Source of the DNA: Diplolepis rosae
Lineage: Eukaryota > Arthropoda > Insecta > Hymenoptera > Diplolepididae
Assembly: GCA_030998225.1 (NCBI GenBank)
Contig: JAPYXD010000754.1
Location: forward strand, 2,790,001-2,854,000
Length of the DNA stretch: 64,000 nt
Direction: 5' to 3'
Within the stretch, counting starts at the first letter, position 1. Each line of letters begins with the position of its first letter. A program made the translations under genes and the position numbers. Shown here piece by piece: positions 44,293 to 55,190 of the stretch. A model generated the notes under the pieces. The model had not been told where the DNA came from, did not search any database, and saw only the letters and a program-made list of their open reading frames with translations.

Positions 44293-44633
44293 TTTGTTGG
44301 GACAGCAAAAAAATTTTGTCAGTTCTATATTTTTTTTTTGTTGCATTTTTTGAATCTATGAACTATCAAAAATGGATTCCCAAAAGGATTATGTGGAAAA
44401 ATGCCGCTTCAAGAGTATTACAGATTAGTGGTAAGTCTTTTTTTCATAAAAGTTCGGGAAGCTAAATTTATTTCATTTTTTGCACTTTTATAGCTAAATA
44501 AACTATCGAAAATAGGCCAAAAAATTCATTTTTTTACAAATATGTGCCATTTCGCTTCATTTCAAAATTTTGGAAACGAAAAAAAATGTTGAATTTTGGC
44601 CCCAAAACCGAGTTCAGATGTAAGACCCCCTTC
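44293..44633. repeat. Dispersed repeat shared with 58.36-59.1 kb
   Basis: TTGGGACAGCAAAAAAATTT, TGAATCTATGAACTATC, AGAGTATTACAGA and AATAGGCCAAAAAATTCA words occur in the same order at 58357-58780; ends AGACCCCCTT before family H resumes. Non-coding. Confidence 0.65.
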
Positions 44634-44768
44634 AGAAAATGGAATTATCTTTTTCATTTATAATCGAAAAGAAATTTAGTAATTTGCATGTAAAGCGCGA
44701 CAACCGGAACAACCCGCGCGACAAGCGCGTGATAGGAATGTGCTCGCGGAGCGGGAAGATTTGTTTCC

Positions 44769-45683
44769 TATTACTGTCCGATGTAATTTTCCAACATTTT
44801 TTGTTTTCTTGTGAAAGCAGGCTGATATATAAAATTCTTATTTGCAAAAAGTGCAATGAAATCGAAAAGCTCGCTCTTTTCTGAAAAGAGCTTCGTTATT
44901 GGAAGTTTGGTAAGCCGTTAATCCTATGTGCAAGGATCTTTTCCTCGGTATAGTGTAGGTAATAACCTTTTTATACTGGGGTAGATAAAAGGGCGTGGTA
45001 TAATATAGAAAAAGAAAAAATATCCATCTATACTCGTATGTACTCTTTTGCCAATGAATGTAATCGCTATATGCACATCACGCTAGTCTATACAGTCCTG
45101 GTTACCAGGCCTGATTCCATCGAGCCGAAGTAACAAAGTTACACACTCTACTTTGAATTCACTGAGGCTGATGTTTCCGGATCCGCTTTGATCTGCTTCA
45201 CACTGAAAATGGAGTGTCGGTAATACCAATTTAGTACTTTTAGAAAAAGAGTCTTTTGCGGCGTGGAATGGATTTCACGCGTAACTGCCATACGACGTGT
45301 TACTAAATCGACTAAAAACTCTTAAATAGTTACTAAAGAAGATATTCTATACAATTTAAATATTTAAAGGTTTAATTTATATATTTAATTATACGTTGAG
45401 TATATGTAACATTTAAAGCTATTTTAGTTCATATTTTGAAACTTTGTAACTTGTGTGTTACCGTTTTCCTCGTCATTGTCTGGGAACATAACTTTGAAAA
45501 ATATTTAAGGATCAGATTGCGTTTCAGAATATCTGGTACACGGCTTTTCGTAACCTAGAATTCTGGTTTTATCTAATGGAAATGATTTCCAAAATACGCG
45601 GCAAAATGCAGAAAAACATTTTAAATTCAACTTTTTCGATAAAGTAATCAAGATATGGAAAATCGTGATATTAAAATTATTTC
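44769..45683. other. Unassigned DNA, partly single-copy
   Basis: 44900-45330 has moderate G+C, a CCTGGTTACCAGG palindrome at about 45107, and no open frame. Nothing recognised. Confidence 0.4.
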
Positions 45684-45986
45684 TTAAGGTAGAACATCCG
45701 CGAAAATTAGACCTCAGGCAAAAATAGATAACTTTGCTTTCAGAAATAGCAATATTATTATTGAAGGGCTAATTTGAAGGAGAAAAGATTACATTCCATG
45801 AAGAAAATTTGAAATGAAGAAAAATAATGTATTCAACAAATTTTTATTTTTGCTGGACTTTTTTCCTTATCGATTCATACAAAATTTTACAAAATGATGC
45901 GTTTCTAATAAATCGGTTATCACTTTTTCAGGAAAAAGAATCTTTACAAACTTACTGTTTCCAGTTTTTGGAAATAAATTCTTTAA

Positions 45987-47093
45987 GGTAGTTCGTTCAC
46001 GAAAATTAGACTTCGGAAGAGAAAAAATTAATTTCCATGAAGAAAATTTGAAATACAGAAAAATAATTTTATTAATAAATTTTATTTTTGCCTAAACTTA
46101 TTTTCTTATCGCTTCGAGTCAAATTTTTAAAAATGATGCGATTCTAATAAATCACGGTTTATTTTTTTAGGAAAAAGATTCTCTACAACTTGACCTTTTC
46201 CAATTATTGAAAATGAATTCTTTAATGGCTGGAATTATAAGAAACAATTTTTCAAAACAAAATTTTTATAAACAAATTGCTGTATTGAATAATTATTAAT
46301 TCAATTTCAAAAACTGGAAACGGTCATGTTGTGGAGAATGTTTTTCCTAAAAAAATGAACCGTGATTTATTACAATCGCATCATTTTTAAAAATTTGGCT
46401 CGAAGCGATAACAAAATAAGTTTGGGCAAAAATTAAATTTATTAAGGTAGTTCCTTCACGAAAATTAGACCTCAGGCAAAAATAGATAATTTTGCTTTCA
46501 AGAATAGCAATATTATTATTGAAGGGCTATTTCGGAAGAGAAAAAATTAATTTCCATGAAAAAAATTTGAAATACAGAAAAATAATTTTATTAATATTTG
46601 TTAATATTATATATTTTTATTATATATTATATTATTAGTATTTGTTAATAATTAATTCAATTTCGAAAATTGGAAATGGTTAAGCTGTAGAGAATCTTTT
46701 TCTTGAAAAAGAGATTTGTAATTTATTAGAATCACATCATTTTTTAAAATTTTGCTCGAAGCGATAACAAAATAAGTTTGAGCAAAAATAAAATTTATTA
46801 ATAAAATTATATTTCTGTGTTTCAAATTTTTTTCATGAAAAATAATCTTTTCTCATTCAAATTAGCCCTTCAATAATAATATTGCTATTCTTGAAAGCAA
46901 AATTATCTATTTTTTCCTGAGGTCTATTTTTCGTGAAGGAACGACCTAATTAAAATTATTTTTGTGTTTCAACTTTTTTTCATGAAAAATAATCTTTTTT
47001 CTTTCAAATTAGCCCTTCAATAATAATACTGCTATTCTTGAAAGCAAAATTATTTATTTTTGCCTGAGGTCTAATTTTCGTGAACGAACTACC
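45987..47093. mobile_element. F3 fold-back, level 2, inserted in level-1 F3
   Basis: Flanked by TTAA at 45983-45986 and 47094-47097. Ends GGTAGTTCGTTCACG and its complement. Itself split by the level-3 copy at 46446-46947. Confidence 0.75.
46446..46947. mobile_element. F3 fold-back, level 3, inserted in level-2 F3
   Basis: Left TTAA 46442-46445 then GGTAGTTCCTTCACG; right end CGTGAAGGAACGACC followed by TAATT, a slightly altered TTAA. The host copy's AAATTTATTAATAAAATTA word is split at its internal TTAA. Confidence 0.7.
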
Positions 47094-47242
47094 TTAATGG
47101 CTAAAACCATCAAAACTCAATTTTCCAAAACAAAATTATTATAAACAAATTGGTGAATTTGGTAATAATTTATGCATTTCACAAAATTAGAAACGGTTAA
47201 GTTGTAGAGGATCTTTTTCCTGAAAAAATGATCCATGATTTT

Positions 47243-47465
47243 CACCCCGAAAACAGTTTTTTTGAATCAAAGAAACACTTCTTTGATATACGGTAAAAAA
47301 AAATTTCTTTGAATTGAAGAAAGTTTTGTTGATTCAAAAATTTTTTTTAATGTAAACAAATCTATTTCTTTGGATCAAAGAAAATTTGTTTGAATTAACA
47401 AAACTTTCTTTAATTCAAAGGAATTTTTTCTTTGACCGTATATCAAAGGAACTGTTTTCTCAGTG
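47243..47465. mobile_element. MITE of the CCCAGAAAAC family, nested in level-1 F3
   Basis: Same position in F3 and nearly the same sequence as the MITE at 43855-44080, so both derive from one insertion followed by duplication. Confidence 0.75.
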
Positions 47466-47515
47466 TATTAGAATCACACCAATTTTTAAAATTTGGTATG
47501 AAGCGATAAGAAAAA

Positions 47516-48887
47516 ATCTTCGCTCGCAAGATTGAGCGCGCCTAGGGCGCGCGATTCGATCGTCGCGCTGCGCGCTCCGGAATTTTTGAACGTCGCGCTT
47601 CGCGCTCGGTCTTGTGCTCTTCGCATACGTTTAAGTTTATTTCTTATAATTTATTACTGAAGCTCAAACCAACTTAATGATATTAAAGATGATGTAAATT
47701 AGTCATTTTCTCAAATTCACTAAGTTTCTTTTTCAGATTAAGTGAAACAGGAAATTCAATTTACTTAAAGCTCTATCGGCCTTAAGGAACACATTCTCAT
47801 CATGACACTCGCGCTTCGCGCTCGATTTTCTGTATGCATTTTTGTAACTTTTAAATCAATTACATGATTATTGATAAATTTATTTTCTTCCAAATCTTTT
47901 AAAAAGGAAAAACAATCGTAGACTTTATTTAAGGAAATGATTTTGCAGAACAACGCTTATTTCGTATCACATATTTTGGTGAAAAAAATCGAATTTATTT
48001 AATATTAAAAATCAAAGCATAAAATATACATCCTGTCGAGAAATTTATCGATAAGAATGTGTAGACCTTATTTAGCCAAACAATTTTCATCTCAAAGTTT
48101 TTTTTGAATCTCACATATTTTGTCTAAAAAATGGAATTTTTTAATTTTAATCGTATTTTTTGGAATTGAAACGAAAAATATATGTTTTATCAGACACTGT
48201 GTCAGACAAAACTTGTAGATCTTTTTGAAACTAACAACTTTGTATTCTTACGTTTTTTTCTTATTTTACATATTATTGTTAAAAAATTGAATTTTGGATT
48301 TTCAATAGTTTTTTTTCTAATTAAAAAGAAAAATATGCATCTTATGAAAAAATGTTACAGTTCAAATTTGTAGGACTTTATTTATTCAATAATATTGTAT
48401 CATAACGTTTTTTCGTATCTCGTATAATTTAACTGGAAAATGGAATTTTGATATTGCCTTTTTTCGAATTTGAATATGCTGTAATATTTCTAATTTTGAT
48501 TTAATCAAAAAATGTTATCAGGATAATTTTTAGATATTTATGAGCACTATCTAAAACCACTATTGAAATTTTTGATTTTTTCAAAAAGTTATTTTCAAAA
48601 ACACAAAAGTGGTGCTCAACCCCTCAATTTTGATTGGATGTGGCTGGTTAACGAACTTGTCCTTACTTTTTCGGCTCCGATAAAGTGTACCAAAGCTCAA
48701 TTCAATCTGATAATTCTATCGAGAGTTATGCCGCACACGACCTACAGACAGACAGACAGACAGACACTTTCGTAAAAACCATTTTTTCTGACTCAGGGGG
48801 TCTCAAAACGTAAAGATTTGATGAAAATTTCGAAAGTCATTTTTCACATAAAACCAATACCTTCTCATCCATGATGAGAATGTAAAA
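47516..48887 (-). mobile_element. Family H repeat, copy C (full-length reference)
   Basis: 1,372 bases on the minus strand, exactly bounded because the uninterrupted target is present at 44110-44130. The target is a run of A after GATAAG, with six A on each side of the insert. Organisation along the plus strand: GC-rich end (47516-47625: CTAGGGCGCGCG, TCGCGCTTCGCGCTCGG), AT-rich modules, a second GC-rich palindrome (47806-47825), a GACA tetranucleotide tract (48746-48768), and a terminal hairpin TTCTCATC-CAT-GATGAGAA (about 48863-48882) followed by TGT and the A run. No TIR and no open frame of note. Asymmetric ends, a hairpin near one end, GACA repeats and an A/T target resemble Helentron-associated elements of insects; other non-autonomous classes are not excluded. 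Confidence 0.8.
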
Positions 48888-49047
48888 AAGTCCGGGTCAA
48901 AATAAAATTTGCTAAATGCATTATTTTTATCATGAAAAATAATCTATTCTCCTTCAAATTATCCCTTCAATAATAATATTGCTATTCTTGAATGCAAAAT
49001 TATCTATTTTTTCCTGAGGTCTAATTCTCGTGGATCAACTACCTTAA

Positions 49048-49620
49048 AGAAAAATGTACTATTAATAAAGTCATTCGAAATTGTGTCTTATATTTTGAAA
49101 CAGTAGATAGATTTTTTTCTTTTTGAGATATGAGGTATTGAAAAACATGTGGAATCAACGACCAGCGTATTTTCCATTTCTTCTGACACTCCGACTTTAG
49201 GATCGAAGATCTTGCCAAGTCAAGTGCTCAATTTTCTCTATGCCTCTTTTTAACAGAGGTCGTTTGCTCCCTACACCATCGAATGTGCCATATTTCCACC
49301 CTAACAAAGGTGACGCAATGGCCTACGGCCAATAGGAAGCGATACCTTGCACAACCTGTGTGGCTCGTTTCTGCCTCTAACTTTCAGAACCAATAACGGT
49401 AAGGCTTTAATATAAAAAACGTATTAGTGATAAAACTAATATTAACTTCTTGCATATATTCTTTTATCCCATGAAATTACAAGTATGATAGATACTAATG
49501 CTTTCAGAAATTTCATTTACGGTAAAAATTAAAAGATTTTGTGTTGCACGGAAAAAAATATATTTATATTATTCTTTTATTTGAAAGATATTCGAAGAGT
49601 AAAATAATAATGACTATATA
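49048..49620. other. Unassigned DNA
   Basis: 49140-49410 is of more balanced composition and apparently single-copy; no open frame or motif recognised. Confidence 0.4.
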
Positions 49621-50516
49621 TGGGTAATTCTCCAAATACAGGGCACTTTTGTGTCCAAAGGATATATTATTGAAACTATTGGTAGAAAAATTATAAAACT
49701 TGGTAAAGGTTTTCATTTGAGTGCCTTATAATGTATTTCAAAGTAAATATTAGATTTCTTGATCTTCAGTCAGAATAAAATAACATTATATACTCTAAAA
49801 ATGTCTGTGGAGCATGTCCACATATACCAAATGCATATTTTAGAGTTACATATAAAATATATAGAGCATTGTTTTGAAATTCATGCTTAATGGTCTTACA
49901 ACATAGGTCAAAAGGTACAATTCTCAAAAATAATATTTTAATTTAACTGAAATGTACATGAAAATATTTTTTGGTTACGTTGATATACATAAATGGCTAT
50001 CATTTAGCTACTATGAATATCTTTTTGAGTTCGGTTTTATCGTAAAGTTGTAGAAAAAAATCTCACTACATATATATTCAAGATTTAAGATGAAAAATTA
50101 CGATCTTTCTACGCAAACTTGTACCTTGGAATATATTTAATATTTCTCAGTAAAAGTTCATGTATCGGTAATAAAAATGTAAAACTGAGATGTGTGAAAC
50201 AATTTGCTAAAGGGTTTCTCATTTTCTTCTACTTTAAAGCTATAGAATCAATTTTTGTTTTGTTTTCCATCGATGCAACATCAATTGACGTAACCAAACT
50301 TTCTAGCTTGTCAGAAAATAACAGAAAAAATGTCACTCTTCTGAAATTTTTTTACCACAAATTAATCCAAGGATAGAGTTTTGAATCAATAATTTTTCTT
50401 TTTGCTTTAGAATATATTGAGATAAACAAATAATATTTTTAATAATGATAAATGTAAAAAATATTATTTTTACGTTTTTGCTATTTGATACTTAGTTTAT
50501 ATCCTATTCCTCTTTT

Positions 50517-52293
50517 AGGCGAGCGGGACACCCCCAAAAAGACGCTTAGAAATACCAGTATGTGACCACGGAAGCCCTAGTCGCTAAAACTACTTTTTCT
50601 TTGTGTTTTCGAGGTCGCTAGATACGAATCTGAAATTGTTTTTTCGATAAACTAGGTGGAACATTGAAAAAAATGAATTCTAGGTTTTTCAATGTTACTC
50701 TCGCTATATTTCAGACGATTATTAATATATCTTTATGAAATTTTTTCTAGTTATTGTACAACTAAAGAGCTAATTAACAAGTTTCGAATTTCCAATAACT
50801 AATTATTGAGTATTAAAAAATAATACATAAAGAAGTTTTTGGGAAAATTTCAGTTCAAAATATCAAAAAGAAAATAAGCTGTGCTATTTCAAAGTCGTGT
50901 GTTCTTTATTTTATTTCATTGATATGTTAAAGAAATAATTTATCATTTGTTTGGAATGTAAATAAATCAGGTAAGTTCAGAATATATTCACTATAAACAT
51001 CATTGTCTAGAATTAATACAATATATCGATATGTGATTTTATGTACGCGAGTTGGATTTTATTGCAACAATTATTTTTTATAATATTATCAAATTCTTCT
51101 AATGTTTGGCGCGGTATTCACCACGTGATCAATCGTTACAATAAACTCATTTGTTTGTATCGGCAATAACTAATTTAGACATAAAATCTGCACAAGAAGT
51201 AGTCAGTGTCTTTGCATCTTATTTGTACGATCCGAAGAATAAGTCCAAAGGTATACGTAGCGATATGAATTCGTTAAGATATCAGTTAGCTATTGAAAAA
51301 AACCCTGATATCGCAAGACTTCCTCCATCCGAACCAGCGCTGCCTAAACATATTTTACGAGCTATTTGGCAAATAAACGAATGGAAACAAGCAATCGAAC
51401 CTATTATTATTTCCAAAGAAATAATGAAGTTTGGATGGTTGATAGAGAATGGTAAATTGGCTTTTGATTATTACGATGGCCCCACTGCAATGGAAGTATT
51501 GCAAGAGTACTTTTATTCTTGTACTGGTAAAAATGCCTGTAAAACAGACGTTTGCCCATGTAAAAAAAATAATTTGAAGTGCTGTGATGTTTGCAATTGT
51601 AACAATACGTGTGCAAATCAAGATGTTGTATTAGATGTAAATGAATAAATGACATTTTTTTAAATATTCCAATGGTTTTGATTTTTATTTAATATATTAA
51701 ACCCTTATTTCAATCTCATCGATAGTTGCTGTCGCACCGCACGATCACTGCGTGCTAGCGCGCTCCGTGCATTCTGGTGCGACACACGACTTTGAAATAG
51801 CACAGCTTTTTTTCTTTTTGATATTTTGAGATGAAATTTTGCCAAAAACTTCTTAATGTATTATATTTTAATACTCAATAATTAGTTATTGGAAATTCGA
51901 AACTTCGTCACTCAACTTTTACGATTGTATGACAAAACTCGGAATTCGTAGTAGTACACATTTGAAAATTTACCGAGCGAGTAATAATTGATGCAGAATG
52001 ATCGGAGCAGGCTTGTTATTGAGCTCTTTAGTTGTACAATAAGCAGAAAAAATGTCATAGAGATATATTAATAATCGTCTGTAATATAGCGAAAGTAACA
52101 TTGAAAAACCTGAAATTCATTTTTTTCCATTTTTTGCTAAATTGCCGTTTTTTTTCAATGTTCCACCTATTTTATCGAAAAAACAATTTCAGATTCGTAT
52201 TCAGCGACCTCGAAAACATAAAAAAAGTAGTTTTAGCGACTAGGACTTCCGTGGTCACTGGAAGGTCCGTTTGGGGGTGAGTCTCGCTCGCCT
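50517..52293. mobile_element. Long-TIR element carrying a cysteine-rich gene fragment
   Basis: Arms of roughly 390-500 bases at 50517-50905 and 51785-52293 are inverted copies, beginning AGGCGAGCGGGACACCCCC and AGGCGAGCGAGACTCACCCC. Both arms share GTGACCACGGAAG, CCTAGTCGCTAAAACTAC, TACGAATCTGAAATTG and, innermost, GCTATTTCAAAGTCGTGTGT. The right arm has an extra ~100-base insert (about 51915-52015). The 880-base centre contains the cysteine-rich frame 51145-51648. Target duplication at most TTT. Superfamily unknown. Confidence 0.75.
51145..51648 (+). pseudogene. 3' fragment of a transposon-borne gene with a CXC-like cysteine-rich C terminus
   Basis: The frame is open from just after a TAA (51142-51144) to TAA at 51646-51648 and has no ATG before codon ~33, so the 5' part is missing or in another exon. 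An AATAAA word overlaps the stop codon and may be the polyadenylation signal. Features: helical N-terminal half (SAQEVVSVFASYLYD; KHILRAIWQINEWKQAI), then FGWLIENGKLAFDYYDGPTA and a cysteine cluster of 11 Cys (CTGKNACKTDVCPCKKNN, CCDVCNCNNTC) ending 10 residues before the stop. The order His..Arg..W..GW..dG.l..A.e.l followed by Cys-rich repeats resembles the C terminus of uncharacterised transposon-associated proteins common in insect genomes, and the spacing recalls tesmin/CXC DNA-binding motifs (from memory). The activity of such proteins is not known to me. Base composition is more balanced than its surroundings, consistent with once-coding DNA. Confidence 0.65.
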
Positions 52294-52543
52294 ATTTATT
52301 CTTAAAAATTTTATTTCATTCTCTTCCTCTTTTTAGAATTAAATTTGAATTACAGGAAATTGAATATTGCGTGACGTCAAAAAGCTAAACAAGCCCTCCA
52401 AATAAGTTTGTAGCGTGAAAACTTTAACAAGTTCTTTTTTTAATCGTAATGAACCTACTTTGAACTAAATGAGACAAACTTTTTTAAAAATTCGAAAAAA
52501 ATTTTATTAATTCAAAAATGCCCTGTATTTGGAGAATTGCCCA

Positions 52544-53011
52544 TATATACAAATAAAATTTAGGGCTATACTTATATAAGGAATGATATAATGTGTAAAC
52601 TTTTTTACCATAAACTGAAAATATAAAAAGGAATTCTTTGTTATTTTCCACTACACAAGAAATTTGCCGATCCTTATAATTACAATCGCACTGATTTAGA
52701 AGTTTTGAGTTATGTAGCTTAGTGCATTATTAACCATCAAGCATGTATGTCGGCATTTTGACTATTGTATGTGAGTGTTATTCCACTGGGCTGCAAGACA
52801 TCCGCGAGAACCTTCCAATTATAGGGCTATTAGTTCAATAATTAATAATCGATAACCTCCTGCCCTTTTCATGATATGCAACCCAGCTGCTCCAACCCTT
52901 CTATCGACTCACATTCAATAATAAGCCGAATGCCCACAACCCGATAGATTTCCGTTGCAGCGCTTAAGTTCATTTACAGATTTCAGGTTCAGGTATTACA
53001 GTGTTGAAAAA
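52544..53011. other. Unassigned DNA
   Basis: 52730-52960 has a more balanced composition; no open frame or repeat recognised. Confidence 0.4.
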
Positions 53012-53097
53012 TACTTTTTTTTCTTTTTGGTGAGGAGAAAAATGGCGAAATCTTTTATAGACGTTGTACAGGACTCTCCTAGGACGGGTCTAGGCAT
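53012..53097 (-). mobile_element. 5'-truncated 3' end of the R1-like retrotransposon
   Basis: On the minus strand the last ~75 bases of the element at 25001-30484 are repeated with very few changes (GCCTAGACCCGTCCTAGG, GAGTCCTGTACAACGTC, AGATTTCGCCATTTTT), followed by an interrupted A tail. A possible 4-base ATAC duplication flanks it. This is a typical dead-on-arrival product of incomplete reverse transcription. Confidence 0.85.
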
Positions 53098-53166
53098 ACC
53101 TGTTAAAACCAAAAAACACCTCTCTCGAACCAATACACAACCAAATTCCTCTAAAAGTTCGTTTAA

Positions 53167-53523
53167 GGCCATGGACCAACCTGGTCACGTGACTAGATTC
53201 CTACTTTACCGGCATTTCAGTTTGTGTAACCCCATTTCTATAAAAATTGAGAAAAGTAACTGAAAATTTGTAGAATCAAATAAAATACATTATTATAGGT
53301 CTCTCTGGTCATAAATGTTCATAATTATGAAAAAAAATTTCTTTGCAAACATTTTTTTTTATAATTATAAACATTTATGACCAGACAGACTTGCCTTTGT
53401 GCATTTCATTTACTCTCACAAATTTTCAACTTATTATCTCATTTTTCACAGAAATGGGGTTACACAAATGGAAAATGATGATAAGGTAGGAATCTGGTCA
53501 CGTGATCCGGTTGGTTCATGGCC
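53167..53523. mobile_element. F4 (GGCCATGG) fold-back element with TTAA duplication
   Basis: 357 bases flanked by TTAA (53163-53166 and 53524-53527). Ends GGCCATGGACCAACCTGGTC and (opposite strand) GGCCATGAACCAACCGGATC, both followed by ACGTGA. Inverted inner words AACCCCATTTCT and TGGTCATAAATGTT. The next bases (53528-53637) look like the interior of another F4 copy, so it may have inserted into its own family. Confidence 0.8.
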
Positions 53524-53641
53524 TTAAGATAACTTTTTTATTTTACAAAATATCTTTCTGAAAATTTGGAAAATACTACAGAACACGACAGAGAACGTCT
53601 GTCAACTTCGTTTGAGTGACAATTTTGCACTTTACAGTTAA

Positions 53642-54309
53642 GGTAGTTTTCATCGACGAAAATTAGACCTCAGGCACAAATAGATAATTTTGCTTTCAAG
53701 AATAGCAATATTATTATTGAAGGGCTATTTTGAAAGAGAAAAGATTATTTTACATGAAAAAAATTTGAAACACAGAAAAATAAGGCATTTAACAAATTTT
53801 ATTTTTATCCGAACTTTTTTCTTAACGCTTCATACCAAATTTTAAAAAATTATGAGATTCTTATAAATCACAGATCACTTTTTCAAGAAAAAGATTTTCT
53901 ACAACTTAACCGTTTCCAATTTTCTAAAATGAATAAATTATTACCAAATTCAGCAATTTGTTTATGGGGATTTTGTTTTGGAAAATTGATTTTTAATGGT
54001 ATCAGCCGTTAAAGAATTTATTTTTACAAATCAGAAACTGTGAAGTTGTGGGAAATCTTTTCTCTGAAAAAATAATTCATGATTTATTAGAATCGCATAA
54101 TTTTTTAAAATTTGGTAAGAAGCAATAAGAAAAAAAGTTGGAACAAAAATAAAATTTATTAATAAAATTATTTTTTTGTGTTTCAAATTTTTTTCATGTA
54201 AAATAATCTTTTCTCTTTCAAAATAGCCCTTCAATGACAATATTGCTATTCTTGAAAGTAAAATTATCTATTTTTGCCTGAGGTCTAATTTCTGTGGATA
54301 ATAACTACC
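53642..54309. mobile_element. F3 fold-back element, simple copy with TTAA duplication
   Basis: 668 bases flanked by TTAA at 53638-53641 and 54310-54313. Ends GGTAGTTTTCATCGACG and CTGTGGATAATAACTACC. Arms share TTAGACCTCAGGC and AGAATAGCAATATT, with an internal TTAA in the centre (about 54008) that is the insertion site of other elements in related copies. Serves as the reference copy. The minus-strand frame 54240..54031 is a by-product. Confidence 0.8.
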
Positions 54310-54313
54310 TTAA

Positions 54314-54910
54314 AGGGCACAACTAGTTTGAAATTTTGAAAAATTCGATTTTATTGTTGTAGCATTTTTCAACAGCATAGCAGGCGCTTTTCGAAGAAGA
54401 AGAAGATGAATTGCATGGGCCTGGAATAGCAGATTAGCTCTAGTTATGATATTTAAAAATCGACTTTGGTCTTTTTTTAGCTTATTGTGTACTTGTTTTT
54501 CCATGCATTGACCCTCCAGTTTTATGATGGGATGAAAAATATTATTTTGCCAGGCCAAAAACCAACAGGTTTTTGAGCAAAATTAAATTTTTTTTTTCAA
54601 AAATCTGCCATTTTGTTGTATTTGAATTTTTTTTACAATCGAGGGTCATTGTATAGGAAATATATTCTAGTTTAATCAAATTTTTGGTTTTCTTGATTTC
54701 AGGCACTGTGAAGGCTAGAATCACTGCAGCAGTGGGAGAACTTTTTTTTTTGAAGAATCAGGAGATGGTGGATAACTTGCTGAGAATCAAATATTTCATT
54801 TGAAAACATTACTTTGTATTCATTATTTATGCACAAATATATCGAACAAATTTTAAAACACTCGATGCAATACCTTTTTTTTAAAAAGTATTGCAAAAAT
54901 CACCTTTTTT
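54314..54910. other. Unassigned DNA
   Basis: Three minus-strand open stretches (54558..54310, 54724..54542, 54896..54699) lie in different frames; none has a recognisable domain. They could be remains of an old element but I cannot support a gene. Confidence 0.35.
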
Positions 54911-55190
54911 CAGGTATTATTATATTTTCCTAAAAATTTGAAAAACACTACAGAACATGATAGAGAGAACGTCTGTCAACTTTGTTTAAGTGAAAATTTT
55001 GCAAAAAATTTTACAGTTAACTGTAATTGTCGATAAGTTTTCGAATTTTTTTCAAAATTTTTACTAAAAAAAATTTTTGTTGCGTTTTCCAAATTTCCAG
55101 AAAGATACTTTGTAAATTAAAAAAGTTATCTTACATGAACGAATAAATGTATAGTTTAGTCACGTGGTCCGATTAATCCTTGGCCTTGAA
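54911..55190. mobile_element. F4 fold-back, right-hand part
   Basis: GAACATGATAGAGAGAACGTC and the inverted CGATAAGTTTTCGAA words match the F4 copy at 56945-57302; right end GTCACGTGGTCC...TTGGCC followed by TTGA (altered TTAA). Left end not found. Confidence 0.6.

Larger units (their letters stand above)
43529..44768 (+). mobile_element. Family H repeat, copy I, split by F3 and another repeat
   Basis: Left piece 43529-43627: T run, hairpin ATTCTCATCATGGATGAGAA and the first ~80 bases of family H, then a jump to GATAGAGCC. Right piece about 44634-44768: GAAATTTAGTAATTTGC and GC-rich words (GCGCGACAAGCGCG, CGCGGAGCGGGAAGATT). Between them lie an F3 element and a 340-base repeat shared with 58.3 kb. 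The F3 insertion is at the TTAA of the GAGCCTTAAGTAAATTG word of family H. Confidence 0.65.
45688..49043. mobile_element. F3 fold-back, outermost of a self-nested set (level 1)
   Basis: Bounded by TTAA at 45684-45687 and 49044-49047. Left part 45688-45982 ends at GAAATAAATTCT; the element resumes at 47098 (GGCTAAAACCATC) after the level-2 insertion. The right arm is further interrupted by a CCCAGAAAAC MITE and by family H copy C, and closes with CTCGTGGATCAACTACC. Without insertions it would be about 650 bases, the size of the simple copy at 53642-54309. Non-coding. Confidence 0.75.
49621..52543. mobile_element. TIR DNA element with TGGG(T/C)AATTCTCCAAA ends
   Basis: Termini TGGGTAATTCTCCAAATACA and, on the opposite strand, TGGGCAATTCTCCAAATACA, continuing GGGCA.TTTTG. 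Flanking TATATA on both sides allows a TA, TATA or TATATA duplication. 2.9 kb, of which 50517-52293 is a second element. The remainder (about 1.1 kb) has only short frames (for example 50119-50376, no ATG start) and no recognisable transposase. Confidence 0.7.

Noticed and set aside
45688..47097. CRISPR-like or satellite array suggested by regularly recurring TTAGACCTCAGGC words
   Set aside because: The recurrences are arms of nested fold-back elements with TTAA junctions, not a repeat-spacer array.
50119..50376. 85-codon frame in the outer TIR element at 49.6 kb
   Set aside because: No ATG start and no transposase motif.
54310..54896. A multi-exon minus-strand gene from three adjacent open stretches
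   Set aside because: They lie in different frames with no convincing splice sites and no recognisable protein similarity.
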